The notes beneath the pieces were generated by a model, which searched no databases, was not told the DNA's origin, and was given only the letters and a program-made list of their open reading frames with translations. A stretch of 64,000 nucleotides of DNA from Aquimarina sp. U1-2. Its GTDB lineage: Bacteria > Bacteroidota > Bacteroidia > Flavobacteriales > Flavobacteriaceae. Positions 19,366 through 29,014 of the stretch are shown here, in pieces. The position numbers and the translations under genes are program-made. The stretch is taken from positions 1-64,000 of the forward strand of contig NZ_JAGKIK010000015.1 of assembly GCF_017897595.1 (NCBI RefSeq). Direction: 5' to 3'. The first letter of the stretch is position 1; every line of letters begins with the position of its first letter.

Positions 19366-20988
19366 ATGAAATTTTTAAAATATATTTTTATAACAATACT
19401 CATGGTACTCGTTGGATGCGAGCGTAATGAGATAGATTTTCAGTCAGACGGTCCTTCTATTACTACAGAAGGAAATATTCCTGAATTAACCAAAAAAGCA
19501 GCAGGAAATGAGATTTTCCAAAGTTTTACATTTCAATCAACTGATGGAATAGATAAATTTGAAGTTTTTCAAGATAATGATCTTATCGATAGTGTCATTT
19601 TTAACAGCACTTTATCAGCAAATTATGAATTTGCATTTACTATTCCTGAAGAAACACCCGATTTTACCAGAATTACATTTACTTTTCTAGTAACAGATGC
19701 CTTAGGCGAACAAGCTAAGAAAGAATTTAAGTTACTGGTGGCTCCTACCTTTTTTGAGTTTGAAGAAACGGTTAACAGTGTTAACGTTACTCGTATTAAA
19801 GGTGAGTTAAATAAAGATTATACTTTAGAAAAAGATAGAATATATATTGTAGATAGCGTACTTTCAGTTAACAGTGGAAATAATTTAATTATAGAAGCTG
19901 GAAATACAGTGTATTTCAAAACTTTTGACAACCCAGCATTAACTTCTCGATTGGTTATAGCTCAGGGAGCAAAAATAATAGCCGAAGGAACCGCAAACGA
20001 TCCTATAATTTTGACAAGTGATAAATTATTGAAGGGAGAAACACCCAACCCATATGATTGGGGAGGGGTCACCATTTATGGCAAAGCACCTACTAACGAA
20101 GGTGATTTTGTAATTGATGATGGGTTTCGATATGGAGGTAATGTCGTAAATGACAACTCAGGAATACTAACATTTATACGAAGTGAATATGCCGGTAATT
20201 TACTAGAAAATGGGTTGCATGCTTTTCAATTTAATGGTGTTGGGTTAGGAACTACAGTAAATCATATTCAGGTGTATAGAAATTATAATATCGCCTTTCG
20301 TTTACGAGGTGGACGCGTTAGCCTTAAATACATCTCTGCTATTGGGCATGGAGGATATGGTCTATGGGCCGGCAGAGGATGGCAAGGAAATGGGCAATTC
20401 TGGTTATTTCAAACCGATGTCAAAGCTACTCTAGTTCCAGTCAACTATTGGAATATAGCACGCTCTATTGAATTTAGAAGTGATGGTGATAATTTTTTAA
20501 ACGAACCAAGAACTCGATTTAACGTAAGCAACGTTACTATTATAGGTAATGGTTTTGAAGCCAACGTAAATAATGGCACAAGACGCGGTGTACGGGTAAG
20601 ACAAGGATCCATCGGAACATTCCAAAATGCAGTGGTTACAGGATTTCCAGGAGAAGGGTCTCGCATAGATGATTTAGACTTGGATGTTCTAGGTAGCGAA
20701 ATGATTTTTGATAACATACGCTCTTATGGTAGTGCTACAAATTTTGTTCAAGAAGCCGAAACCGTATTTTTTAATGACCCCGAAAATGTTTTCAATGTTA
20801 CCGATGAGCCAATACCAGGCATTACTTTGGCAAATTTTGTAGGATCTATACCCTCTGCGTTTAACCCTACAAGCCTAGGATCATTTTTTTCTAGCGCACC
20901 TTATATTGGCGCTATCGAAAATGAAGCTAATGATTGGACTACACAAGGTGATACATGGTTTAAAAATCTGGATGGAACTTTCAGATAA
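19366..20988 (+). CDS. Surface lipoprotein with predicted right-handed beta-helix (first of two paralogues)
   Basis: A 540-aa lipoprotein with lipobox LVGC (Cys18). Residues 25-130 look like an immunoglobulin-type domain. From about 135 on there are repeated short strands of the parallel beta-helix kind (LIIEAGNTVYF, LVIAQGAKIIAEGT, PIILTSD, DWGGVTIYG), ending in NDWTTQGDTWFKNLDGTFR. The next gene has the same size, layout and C-terminal pattern (NDWT, then LDGT or PDGT), so the two are duplicates. No catalytic motif was recognised. The place behind a TonB receptor suggests a glycan-binding or receptor-lid role like that of SusD, to which it is not similar. Confidence 0.75.
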   Translation: MKFLKYIFITILMVLVGCERNEIDFQSDGPSITTEGNIPELTKKAAGNEIFQSFTFQSTDGIDKFEVFQDNDLIDSVIFNSTLSANYEFAFTIPEETPDFTRITFTFLVTDALGEQAKKEFKLLVAPTFFEFEETVNSVNVTRIKGELNKDYTLEKDRIYIVDSVLSVNSGNNLIIEAGNTVYFKTFDNPALTSRLVIAQGAKIIAEGTANDPIILTSDKLLKGETPNPYDWGGVTIYGKAPTNEGDFVIDDGFRYGGNVVNDNSGILTFIRSEYAGNLLENGLHAFQFNGVGLGTTVNHIQVYRNYNIAFRLRGGRVSLKYISAIGHGGYGLWAGRGWQGNGQFWLFQTDVKATLVPVNYWNIARSIEFRSDGDNFLNEPRTRFNVSNVTIIGNGFEANVNNGTRRGVRVRQGSIGTFQNAVVTGFPGEGSRIDDLDLDVLGSEMIFDNIRSYGSATNFVQEAETVFFNDPENVFNVTDEPIPGITLANFVGSIPSAFNPTSLGSFFSSAPYIGAIENEANDWTTQGDTWFKNLDGTFR

Positions 20989-21104
20989 TCATTTTCAAAA
21001 ATAAATTCATAATTATGAAATAAGCCATAACAATAAGGATGATACCCGCCAATATGATTAAATGGCGATTCCATCTGGCAATTAAAAAATAAAAATATAA
21101 ACAG

Positions 21105-22718
21105 ATGAAAACAAAATATAAATTTTATACTATTATACATATACTTGCTATTTGTACATGTATGCAAATAGTAGTTACAAGCTGTGGTGACGATGATACT
21201 GATTTAGCTGAAACACCTACAATTAGTATATCCCAACAAGAGCCTTTATTGGCAAGATCTGGCGAAACTATTGAAGTCCCTGTGAGTTTCAATATTCCTG
21301 GAGGTAATAAAGAACTAGTTGTTTTTCTAGGTAGCGGACCTTTGGATATCATTTCACTGGAAACTGACGCAAACTCCTTTACGTATGAGCTGAAGGTACC
21401 TTTTGATGTAGAAGAAGGAGAAGAATTAGTATACGAGTTTTTAGTGTCAGATCAAGACGGTCAGGACTCACAAAGAGCTACATTTACAATTGATGCTGCT
21501 ATTTATGATACAGTCATGATAGAAGGTGAAGAATTATACAAGGTTGACATCCCGGAAGGAGGTACTCTTTTTAGTGGGTCATCACTTACCTTTGCCAAAA
21601 ATAGGAAATATTTAGTCACAGAACCATTAACTTTTGAACAAGGCAGCAGGTTAAGTATTGAAGAAGGAGCTATTCTTTATATGGAGAAACCCACTCAAGC
21701 AGAAGAAGAAAATGTGTCCTTTATTGTAAACTCTGGTACAGATGTGTCGATTGTGGGTACAGCGACTAATCCGGTGGTAATGACTCCTTCTTCTACATTA
21801 ACTGGTGATCCAGAACCAAAAGATTGGAATCAATTGAGGTTGAATGGTGTTACGAATGCAACAGTGAAATATTTACGTACAGAGTATGCAAGTGATGGAT
21901 TTAGAGCTAATGATCTAGATACTTCAAATACCGTTGAATACATTCAATCTTTTAAGTCAGATGATGAAGGTATGTATTTTGACGGCGGAAATGTAGTTGC
22001 TAAATACTTAGTATCAACAGATTCTAACGATCAATCATATAGATTGGCTGATTTTAATGGAAAATTGCAATTTGGTATTGCACAGCTTTCGCAAGCATAT
22101 AAAGATACTTATGCCTGCGAAATTCGCGGAAGTTCGGAGCTAATAATATCTAATTTTACACTTGTAGGGCCAGGGATTGAAGCTGGTGATTCTTACGGAT
22201 TTAGATTTAGAGGTGGAAGTAATGGAAAAGTTTATAATTCTATAGCTTCAAATTTTAATAGAAGATCGGTTAGAATTGATAAGGAAACATTTGCTAGTGA
22301 AACACTTGAAGGTCCAACCGTATTAGCATATTCTTATGTTATTAACACAGGTCAGGCATTTCGAGATGATAGATCGAGTACTGATATAACTAATCTCAAT
22401 TTTTTTCATGGATTTTTGAATAGTGAAGACATGTTCATAAACAATTTTAATAACAATGTGACAGGATTAACTCCAAATGGCAGCAGTGAGGAAGATAATC
22501 AAGTAGGAGTACCAATTTTTATACCTACTTTGGAAAATATACCAGGCATAGGAGTAAATGATTTCATTCCGGATGCTACGGTCACAGCGAAACAAAACCA
22601 CGATCCCAATACGGTGGATGCTGCATTTACTTCAGTAACTTTTGTTGGTGCTGTCGAAGATGCAGAGAATGACTGGACAGTTGGTTGGGTTAAAAATCCA
22701 GATGGAACTATACGATAA
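21105..22718 (+). CDS. Surface lipoprotein with predicted right-handed beta-helix (second paralogue)
   Basis: A 537-aa lipoprotein. The lipobox is VTSC (Cys27), followed by GDDD, an acidic stretch like those that route lipoproteins to the cell surface in Bacteroidota. An Ig-like part (residues 35-125) is followed by beta-helix-like strands (LTFEQGSRLSIEEGAILYM, split as LTFEQGSRLS and IEEGAILYM; then GTATNPVVMTPS and DWNQLRLNG). It ends in NDWTVGWVKNPDGTIR, like its upstream neighbour. The 116-nt gap between the two has no terminator, so one transcript from the receptor gene through both is likely. Function is inferred only from position. Confidence 0.75.
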   Translation: MKTKYKFYTIIHILAICTCMQIVVTSCGDDDTDLAETPTISISQQEPLLARSGETIEVPVSFNIPGGNKELVVFLGSGPLDIISLETDANSFTYELKVPFDVEEGEELVYEFLVSDQDGQDSQRATFTIDAAIYDTVMIEGEELYKVDIPEGGTLFSGSSLTFAKNRKYLVTEPLTFEQGSRLSIEEGAILYMEKPTQAEEENVSFIVNSGTDVSIVGTATNPVVMTPSSTLTGDPEPKDWNQLRLNGVTNATVKYLRTEYASDGFRANDLDTSNTVEYIQSFKSDDEGMYFDGGNVVAKYLVSTDSNDQSYRLADFNGKLQFGIAQLSQAYKDTYACEIRGSSELIISNFTLVGPGIEAGDSYGFRFRGGSNGKVYNSIASNFNRRSVRIDKETFASETLEGPTVLAYSYVINTGQAFRDDRSSTDITNLNFFHGFLNSEDMFINNFNNNVTGLTPNGSSEEDNQVGVPIFIPTLENIPGIGVNDFIPDATVTAKQNHDPNTVDAAFTSVTFVGAVEDAENDWTVGWVKNPDGTIR

Positions 22719-22760
22719 AAAGTTCAAAGTGTAACTTTGTTTTCAATTTCAAGTCTGATA

Positions 22761-22811
22761 AGAGTGTCTAAAAAATTACACGTCTAACGTTTTATATTTT
22801 TTAGATGCTCT
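22761..22811 (+). terminator. Terminator after the receptor-lipoprotein operon
   Basis: AGAGTGTCTAAAAAAT at 22761-22776 pairs with ATTTTTTAGATGCTCT at 22796-22811 over 16 positions with two G-U pairs, around a 19-nt loop. It lies 42 nt past the second lipoprotein gene and separates it from the phosphatase gene. Confidence 0.6.
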
Positions 22812-22881
22812 TTCATATTTTAGATTTTATTAATTATTTAATAATACGTTAATTATAGAGTTTTTTTACTATTCGTTTCAT

Positions 22882-24192
22882 ATGCACAACTATATGAAAA
22901 TACAATCCCTACTACATCTTACTATTGCATTCTTTGTTACCTTGCATTGTGTCTATGCACAACCTATACAAAAAAATGTAGCTCCGATAGTACAACACAT
23001 CGATTACAAGGCCTCAAAAAGGCCGGATCGAATTTTGCTTACACTTACCCGCAATCCATCTCAAGAAATGATGGTTACCTGGAGAACAGATAACAGCGTT
23101 TCCCAAGCCTTTGCGGAAATTGCAGAGGTAACCCAAAACTATGACTTTTATAAAAAAAATATCCAATTAACTGCAATTAGTGATACCATAACTTCAATAG
23201 AAAATGAACAGGTTATTTATCATAAAGTAAAGTTTAAAAATTTAAAACCAAATACACAATACTCCTATCGTGTTGGTGGTCGGGGGTATTGGAGTGAATG
23301 GAGCGATTTTAAAACTACAGAAAGAGCGTTTACCAAGCCATTTCAGTTTTTATACCTTGGTGATGCACAAAATGATATTTTTTCTTTATGGTCAAGAGCT
23401 GTACGTGGTGCTTTTAAAAAAGCGCCTAATGCGCGTTTTGCAGTCCATGCAGGAGATTTGATCAATCATTCTCAAAATAATTACGAATGGGGAGAATGGT
23501 TTGCAGCAAGCGGTTTTATTCCAAAAATGATTCCTTCTTTGATTACGCTGGGTAATCATGAATACATAAAAGATGATACCGGGCATAAAGTGGATGTAAG
23601 TGCCCTTTGGAATCCGCAATTTAATTTTCCCAATAATGGCCCAAAAGGTTTTGAAGATCGAGCCTATTTTGTTAATTACCTTAATACGAAAATGATATGC
23701 CTGGACTCAAACAAAGGGATTGTAGAACAAACTACGTGGTTAAAAAAAGTACTTAAAGAAAATAAAGAACCTTGGGTAATCGTATTTTTTCATCATCCTG
23801 TAATTTCAGCAGCAAAAGGTAGAGTGAATACAGCAATCATGACGCATTGGAAACCTTTGTTTGATCAATATAAGGTAGATTTGGTATTACAAGGGCATGA
23901 TCACGTTTACGGTCGCGGCAACAAAGTGAATTCAGGCCTGGGAAAATGGAATGAAAATTCGGGCACAACCTACGTGGTTTCTGTAAGCGGAAGAAAAATG
24001 TATACGCTAAGCGATCATAGCTGGATGGATAAGAAAGGAGAGAATATACAACTTTATCAGGTAATCACGATAAAACAAGATAGCCTTAATTTTAAAGCAT
24101 ATACACTAGATGACCAATTGTTTGATCATTTTGAGCTTTATAAACAAAAAAATACGGCAAACGTTTTGAAGGAATTACCGCTACACGAATAG
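22882..24192 (+). CDS. Purple acid phosphatase-like metallophosphoesterase, exported
   Basis: A 436-aa exported enzyme with a signal peptide ending near Ala26 (a second ATG at 22894 would give the same peptide four residues shorter). Residues 47-147 form the fibronectin-III-like N-terminal domain of purple acid phosphatases. The dinuclear-metal motifs follow in order: Asp161 in LGDAQND, Asp192 in AGDLINH, Asn225-His226 in GNHEY, His305 in FHHP, and His339/His341 in GHDHVYGR. It should cleave phosphate mono- or diesters in the periplasm or at the surface. It is placed between the receptor module and a GH36-like gene (10 nt to the latter), which suggests that the glycan handled here carries phosphate or that the locus also gathers phosphate. 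Confidence 0.87.
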   Translation: MHNYMKIQSLLHLTIAFFVTLHCVYAQPIQKNVAPIVQHIDYKASKRPDRILLTLTRNPSQEMMVTWRTDNSVSQAFAEIAEVTQNYDFYKKNIQLTAISDTITSIENEQVIYHKVKFKNLKPNTQYSYRVGGRGYWSEWSDFKTTERAFTKPFQFLYLGDAQNDIFSLWSRAVRGAFKKAPNARFAVHAGDLINHSQNNYEWGEWFAASGFIPKMIPSLITLGNHEYIKDDTGHKVDVSALWNPQFNFPNNGPKGFEDRAYFVNYLNTKMICLDSNKGIVEQTTWLKKVLKENKEPWVIVFFHHPVISAAKGRVNTAIMTHWKPLFDQYKVDLVLQGHDHVYGRGNKVNSGLGKWNENSGTTYVVSVSGRKMYTLSDHSWMDKKGENIQLYQVITIKQDSLNFKAYTLDDQLFDHFELYKQKNTANVLKELPLHE

Positions 24193-24202
24193 TAAATACG
24201 TT

Positions 24203-26263
24203 ATGGATATATTTAAATGGATACTGCTGTGCGCTTTCAATATTTTAGCATCTTTGTCACACGCACAGCAACATACACTGCCCGATATACACGTTACCTT
24301 AAAAAAAGATACCCTTTATCTGGAGAATGGCCAGGTTGGTTTTACGTATGAATGGAACAACGGGAACCTAATTCTCAAGAAAATTGTTAATAAGAAGAAG
24401 AAACAAAGCATATATTTTCCAGATCATAATGCACCAGATATCGTATTACCTGGTGAAGATATTGCAGCTTCAGATGCGAAAATAGAGATTATCGATACCC
24501 GCTTATGGCCTAATGAGGACTTACATAAACAAGTTTCGATTTATTTTTCTTTAGGTAATCTGGAAATAAAAAGAATAATCAAAATATATCCAAATACTTC
24601 AGCGATATCACATACCTTCTATCTGCGAGGAAAGGCAACTGCATCTACATGGGTTCTTGATTCGAAAAATGAGTTAGGGATGATCGAGAAAGATCATCAA
24701 GAAGATGTTATACCTTCTGTACAGATAGGAAATATTCCTTTAAATAACAGACACTGGGAAACGACAGTAGTTTCATTTAAGGAAGCTACAGATTATCATG
24801 ATAATTTGGTTTTTGAGCAAAATATCCTCCCCTATCGTAAAAAAACGAACCTATCTGGCACTATTCTTTTAGCTTCAAACCAACAGGATGATATAGGTTT
24901 TTTCTTGATTAAAGAAGCTCCGATATCGAATAGCCAGCACAATTATCCCGGTTATGATTTTCAAATTGATCGACAATCGGTAACCATACATGGGATTGGT
25001 ATTGCCCCAGAAAACGTAACAAATTCGTGGATGCAAGGATATGGCTATGCAATAGGTGTAGGATCGGCCGATAAAACCACAATGCAATACAATTTATTAC
25101 AATATCAAAAACAATTGCGTAAATACATTCCTAACCGGGATGGAATGATCCTTTCTAACACCTGGGGAGACCGAAGTAAAGATAGCAGAATGAACGAAGC
25201 TTTTATTTTGAAAGAAATTGAACATGCCTCGAAAATAGGAATTACTCATCTGCAGCTTGATGATGGATGGCAAAAAGGATTGTCTCGTAATTCTGCTTCC
25301 AAAGCAGGACAAAAATGGGACGATTGGAGAACTGAAGACTGGCAACCTCATCCAAAGCGTTTTCCTAATGGTTTTAAGACGATCATCGCTACCGCAAAAA
25401 AGAAGAACATTGAAATCTGTTTGTGGTTTAACCCTAGTAAGGCCAATAGTTATCAACTTTGGGAACGCGACGCGACTATTTTGATTGACTATTATCAAAA
25501 ATACGGTATCGAGGTGTTTAAGATTGACGGCATGTCTTTTGCCGATAAACAGTCTGAAATTAATTTACGTAAGTTATTTACCAAAGTAATGAAAGCCTCT
25601 AAAGGGCAAGTCACCTTTAATATGGACGTTACAGCCGGACGCAGAGTTGGCTATCACTATTTTAATGAGTTTGGGAATGTCTTTCTAGAAAATCGCTATA
25701 CCGATTGGGGAAATTACTACCCCCATAGAACACTTCGCAATTTGTGGCAGCTATCGGGTTATGTACCCACAGAACGATTACAGATAGAGTTTTTAAATCC
25801 TTTACGAAATCCTCATAAATATCCCAAAGATGACATATTAGCGCCAAGTAAGATTCCCTTATCCTATTCAAGCGCGATTACGCTCGCAGCACAACCCCTG
25901 GCATGGATGGAGTTGAGTTCTTTAACAAATATAACAACGCTAGAAAAGCAATTTACCGAGTATAAGAAAATTTCAGAACAATTGCATTCAGCAATAATCT
26001 TACCGGTAGGGCAAGAACCTTCGGGTTTTTCGTGGACTGGTTTTGTTGCGTATCAAAAAAATAAGCCTGCATATGCATTGGTATTTAAAGAGTTCACCAA
26101 TACGAACACGTATAAGCTGAAAATACCGGATTTACATATAAAAGTAGAACCCAAACGTATCTTAGGAAATGAAATTTCTATATCCCATGATGAAAAGCAT
26201 CCAGGTATTCTTACATTACATTCAGCCAAACAATTTGATTATGGTTTATTTAGGCTTGATTGA
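24203..26263 (+). CDS. GH36-like alpha-galactosidase (putative)
   Basis: A 686-aa exported enzyme with a signal peptide ending at SHAQ (residue 22). The N-terminal beta-sandwich (25-300) is followed by a TIM barrel with the clan-D pattern: SNTWGDR at 318, LQLDDGWQ at 350, ICLWFNPS at 405, and nucleophile Asp442 in VFKIDG. The acid/base is probably Asp501 in ENRYTDWGN. A small C-terminal sandwich ends the protein. The classic GH36 KWDMNR motif appears here as FKIDGMS, so it is a distant member and the exact substrate is open; alpha-galactoside is the best guess. It is coupled to the phosphatase gene with a 10-nt gap. Confidence 0.8.
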   Translation: MDIFKWILLCAFNILASLSHAQQHTLPDIHVTLKKDTLYLENGQVGFTYEWNNGNLILKKIVNKKKKQSIYFPDHNAPDIVLPGEDIAASDAKIEIIDTRLWPNEDLHKQVSIYFSLGNLEIKRIIKIYPNTSAISHTFYLRGKATASTWVLDSKNELGMIEKDHQEDVIPSVQIGNIPLNNRHWETTVVSFKEATDYHDNLVFEQNILPYRKKTNLSGTILLASNQQDDIGFFLIKEAPISNSQHNYPGYDFQIDRQSVTIHGIGIAPENVTNSWMQGYGYAIGVGSADKTTMQYNLLQYQKQLRKYIPNRDGMILSNTWGDRSKDSRMNEAFILKEIEHASKIGITHLQLDDGWQKGLSRNSASKAGQKWDDWRTEDWQPHPKRFPNGFKTIIATAKKKNIEICLWFNPSKANSYQLWERDATILIDYYQKYGIEVFKIDGMSFADKQSEINLRKLFTKVMKASKGQVTFNMDVTAGRRVGYHYFNEFGNVFLENRYTDWGNYYPHRTLRNLWQLSGYVPTERLQIEFLNPLRNPHKYPKDDILAPSKIPLSYSSAITLAAQPLAWMELSSLTNITTLEKQFTEYKKISEQLHSAIILPVGQEPSGFSWTGFVAYQKNKPAYALVFKEFTNTNTYKLKIPDLHIKVEPKRILGNEISISHDEKHPGILTLHSAKQFDYGLFRLD

Positions 26264-26451
26264 TTGCTTTTTTCTCTACCTTTTCTGCTAAAGGACATTT
26301 AATATATTATATTATCAAGATTCAAGTAAGAGTAGTAATACTAAAATAAACAACTGCTTTTGATGATACAACACCCATGAGTCACAAAAAAACGATTTAG
26401 ATCTGCGTCGAAACCAGTAGTATTTAAAATACTTTGGATGATATAGGTAAA

Positions 26452-26985
26452 TTAACTCAACAAGAGAAATTCGTTTTTGAGTATAGCCATTATAACTTCG
26501 TTTACGTAATGCCCATTTTTATAAACACATTCGCGTAGAGTTCCTTCTTTTTTAAAATGACACTTTTCATACAGTTTAATAGCGCTATGATTATCTTCTT
26601 GTACTTTTAAGAAAACTCTGTGAAGATTTAAATTATTAAAAGCAAACGTGATTGTTTTTAGGGTTGCCTCTTTTGCATAACCTTTTCCTTTTGCATTGTC
26701 ATCTCCAATAAAAATTGCAAACTCTGCCGTTCTATGTATTAAATTTATATCTTTTAAAAAGGACATCCCAATTAAGGAATTCGATTGCATTTCTTCTATA
26801 CCAAACGAAGTTAACGGTAGATCAGAAACAGCTATTTTTTCTATCCAAGCTTCTTCTTTTTCTAAATTAATGAAGAAAGGATGACCCGAATAAAAGTATC
26901 GTATAGCATCAGTATTGCGCCAAGGCCATGAAACTTTGGCATCATCTTTTGTTAATGCTCTTAGTTTAATTTTTTCACTACTCAT
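26452..26985 (-). CDS. GNAT-family N-acetyltransferase (RimJ/RimL type)
   Basis: A 177-aa acetyltransferase of the RimL-like group. The acetyl-CoA site is GKGYAKEATLKTITFAF, given by the GKGYAKEA stretch near residue 115, then LNLHRVFLKV and the NHSAIKLYEKCHFKKEG block that closes the fold. Enzymes of this group modify ribosomal-protein N-termini, antibiotics or small amines; the substrate cannot be told. It is read alone, opposite to the glycan locus. Confidence 0.85.
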   Translation of the reverse strand: MSSEKIKLRALTKDDAKVSWPWRNTDAIRYFYSGHPFFINLEKEEAWIEKIAVSDLPLTSFGIEEMQSNSLIGMSFLKDINLIHRTAEFAIFIGDDNAKGKGYAKEATLKTITFAFNNLNLHRVFLKVQEDNHSAIKLYEKCHFKKEGTLRECVYKNGHYVNEVIMAILKNEFLLLS

Positions 26986-27150
26986 AGTCGTTATTTTGCT
27001 TCTTATTTGTTTTTAGAAATTCCAAGTGCATGACGGTTATGAAACTACGTTTTGGTTAAACCTGTTCTAAGCATTAGAAGATCCCCTATCTACTTTTTAG
27101 GTGTTTTGTAGCAGGACAGTATTATCGGCTTGAAAAGATACTCAAAAAAT

Positions 27151-27184
27151 AAAAACGATTCTAGTATAAACTCGAATCGTTTTT
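27151..27184. terminator. Bidirectional terminator
   Basis: AAAAACGATTC (27151-27161) and GAATCGTTTTT (27174-27184) form an 11-bp stem with A and T runs on either side, so it can act in both directions. The likely user is the leftward DUF547 gene, which ends 340 nt away. Confidence 0.65.
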
Positions 27185-27230
27185 ATTTTTATTGATTGTC
27201 CGTTATTATACCTAAAATTTAACTGAGGAG

Positions 27231-27328
27231 TCATCCTGAATTCATTTCAGGATCTCATTACGTTATTTTCAGTACATTGAGATGAGAAGCTGAAACGAGC
27301 CTGTGCTGAACTCATTTCAGTATTCAGC
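27231..27328. repeat. Palindromic intergenic repeat with two hairpins
   Basis: Two imperfect hairpins share the core TGAA(N)TCATTTCAG: CCTGAA/TTCAGG at 27235-27251, and GCTGAA/TTCAGC at 27305-27328. TCATCCTGAATTCATTTCAGGATCTCAT is a kind of phrase met between genes in many Bacteroidota, here given as TCATCCTGAA and TTTCAGGATC halves. This looks like a REP-type element without coding potential. The 26986-27522 gap holds only this and the terminator at 27151. Confidence 0.5.
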
Positions 27329-27522
27329 TTAACGCAAACCGTTTAGGTTAGATTACGGATATTCGTATTATTTTTATTTGCACACAGCTTGTTCTGGGAT
27401 TTCTCGATTTCTTTCTACATCTAATACCTGTTCTACTTTAAACCCGCTTTATGCATTAGAAAATCTATTACGGCTTTAAACTGCTGCAAAGACAAGCCTC
27501 GAGGTATTCCAATAAACAATTT

Positions 27523-28263
27523 TTAGTCAAATACGTAACGTTCATAAGTAGGTAACACTTTATTCAAACCCCAATCGTAATTTTTATACTTCAAATTCTG
27601 ATCTTCCCGAATTTTGACATTAGAATAGGTATTGATAAACTTGATGACATCACTATCATTCGCTCTAAAATCTTTTCGAAACCAATCAAATATTCTAGAA
27701 ACACGAACCTTTGAGCTGGTGATTTCATTACGTGCAGGATCATTTATGAAATCTCTAGTTTGTCTATCAAGTGCTTTCTGCAAATTTTTTCCGGTGTAGG
27801 CTCTATTCCATACTACAGGACATGAAATTGAAGCACAATTAATGGCGAAATGAATCCTTGGATCATTAAATTTTCTTAAAATTTTATGTTCTAAATCATT
27901 TAGACTATACCACTCTCCGTCTATTTTAAAAAACTTTTTGTCCCACGGTTTTTTCAAATCAGTAATACTTTTTAAAGGGTAGCTATCGATAATCAGTTTT
28001 ATAGTATATGCGTTATAGGCATTAATCCAATACGCCATACGTTCATCTTTTGTCCATGATTTATCAGGTTTATTCTCTGAGAGTTCTTGAAAATAATCAT
28101 AGAGCAAATAACTATTTTGCATAAAACCTTTGTAATCTACGAATCCGTTTGAGGAAACATTTAACAAAAGAGCTTGATCCCAATTGGTGTGGTCGAACTT
28201 ATTTTGACCAATCACAATGGTAGTTGTAATTAATGCGACAAATAAAATGGTAAAATTCTTCAT
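27523..28263 (-). CDS. DUF547 domain protein, exported
   Basis: A 246-aa protein made of a signal peptide (MKNFTILFVALITTTIVIGQ) and one DUF547 domain. Typical blocks are DERMAYWINAYNAYTI, DLEHKILRKF, DPRIHFAINCASISCPVV with the conserved Cys pair, and FINDPARN. The fold of this domain is not assigned to a known activity; in plants it is joined to a leucine-zipper domain. The ATG at 28263 is chosen over one nine codons upstream because it begins the signal peptide. No partner gene is evident. Confidence 0.85.
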   Translation of the reverse strand: MKNFTILFVALITTTIVIGQNKFDHTNWDQALLLNVSSNGFVDYKGFMQNSYLLYDYFQELSENKPDKSWTKDERMAYWINAYNAYTIKLIIDSYPLKSITDLKKPWDKKFFKIDGEWYSLNDLEHKILRKFNDPRIHFAINCASISCPVVWNRAYTGKNLQKALDRQTRDFINDPARNEITSSKVRVSRIFDWFRKDFRANDSDVIKFINTYSNVKIREDQNLKYKNYDWGLNKVLPTYERYVFD

Positions 28264-28958
28264 GCTGTACTTTTTTATTATTGAACTCATCTTGACGCTT
28301 TGTTTTTTAACCGAAATTGAGTCAAAACGCGTTCATTGTTATGATGAAATTATTTTTTGGTTACTACTATTTATATCAATACATACGAAAGAAAATAGAG
28401 CTAGGTTTTCGTAATAATGTTAAAATTTGCCGAAAGCTTTTGTGATATGATGCGTCGTCTTTTTTATTTTAAGCATCAGAAATCTAATTGAAAATGTAGC
28501 ATCTGATTTCTTCTTGATTTAACCTGTTTAATGAAATTTCCAACTAACCTGAGTTAGATTATTATTCATTGTTATTCGATAAAAAAGTTGATACGCTCTA
28601 AAAACCTCTATTATCCTTAAGAAATTATGAGTTTATAGAAAAGACACCTTGCTTTTCTAAAATTTAGACAACTTATTTTGAAACTGAATCGCCTTTACTT
28701 CAAAAACCATAATAGGCAAGTATTTACAAATAAGTCTTTGTTCTATTTTCTAGCAGCGCAGCGGTCTAGTTTCTTTAACCAGACAATACTGATTATTAAT
28801 CTACTAATTTTCAGAAACCTTATTTTGTTCCAATTATCTTATGCGAGGTCGATAGGTTATTTTGAGGTGTATTAACCAGGTCTCGACTCTACTCGACCAG
28901 ATTGGCGAATTCAGATTTAAAGGATTACGCCTTAAGATATTACGAGAATTAATAACTA
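28264..28958. other. Gene-free region, about 700 bp
   Basis: Both strands were looked at and no frame with family-like sequence or a sensible start was found; a 65-codon frame at 28678-28875 has a composition unlike protein-coding genes here. Weak short inverted motifs are present (AGAAATC and GATTTCT around 28468-28515). The region separates two leftward transcription units and should hold the promoter of the DUF547 gene at its left edge. Confidence 0.45.
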
Positions 28959-28992
28959 AGAAAACGGTTATATCGAAACATAACCGCTTTCT
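28959..28992 (-). terminator. Probable terminator of the fasciclin operon
   Basis: AGAAAACGGTTAT (28959-28971) pairs with ATAACCGCTTTCT (28980-28992), 13 positions with one mismatch and an 8-nt loop. It lies 22 nt beyond the stop of the leftward fasciclin gene. The T-run after the stem is weak. Confidence 0.5.
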
Positions 28993-29014
28993 GTCCTTAT
29001 TCTAAACCTAAACG

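Noticed and set aside
28678..28875. 65-codon open frame in a gene-free stretch
   Set aside because: No family resemblance, no convincing start signal, and a composition unlike the genes around it.
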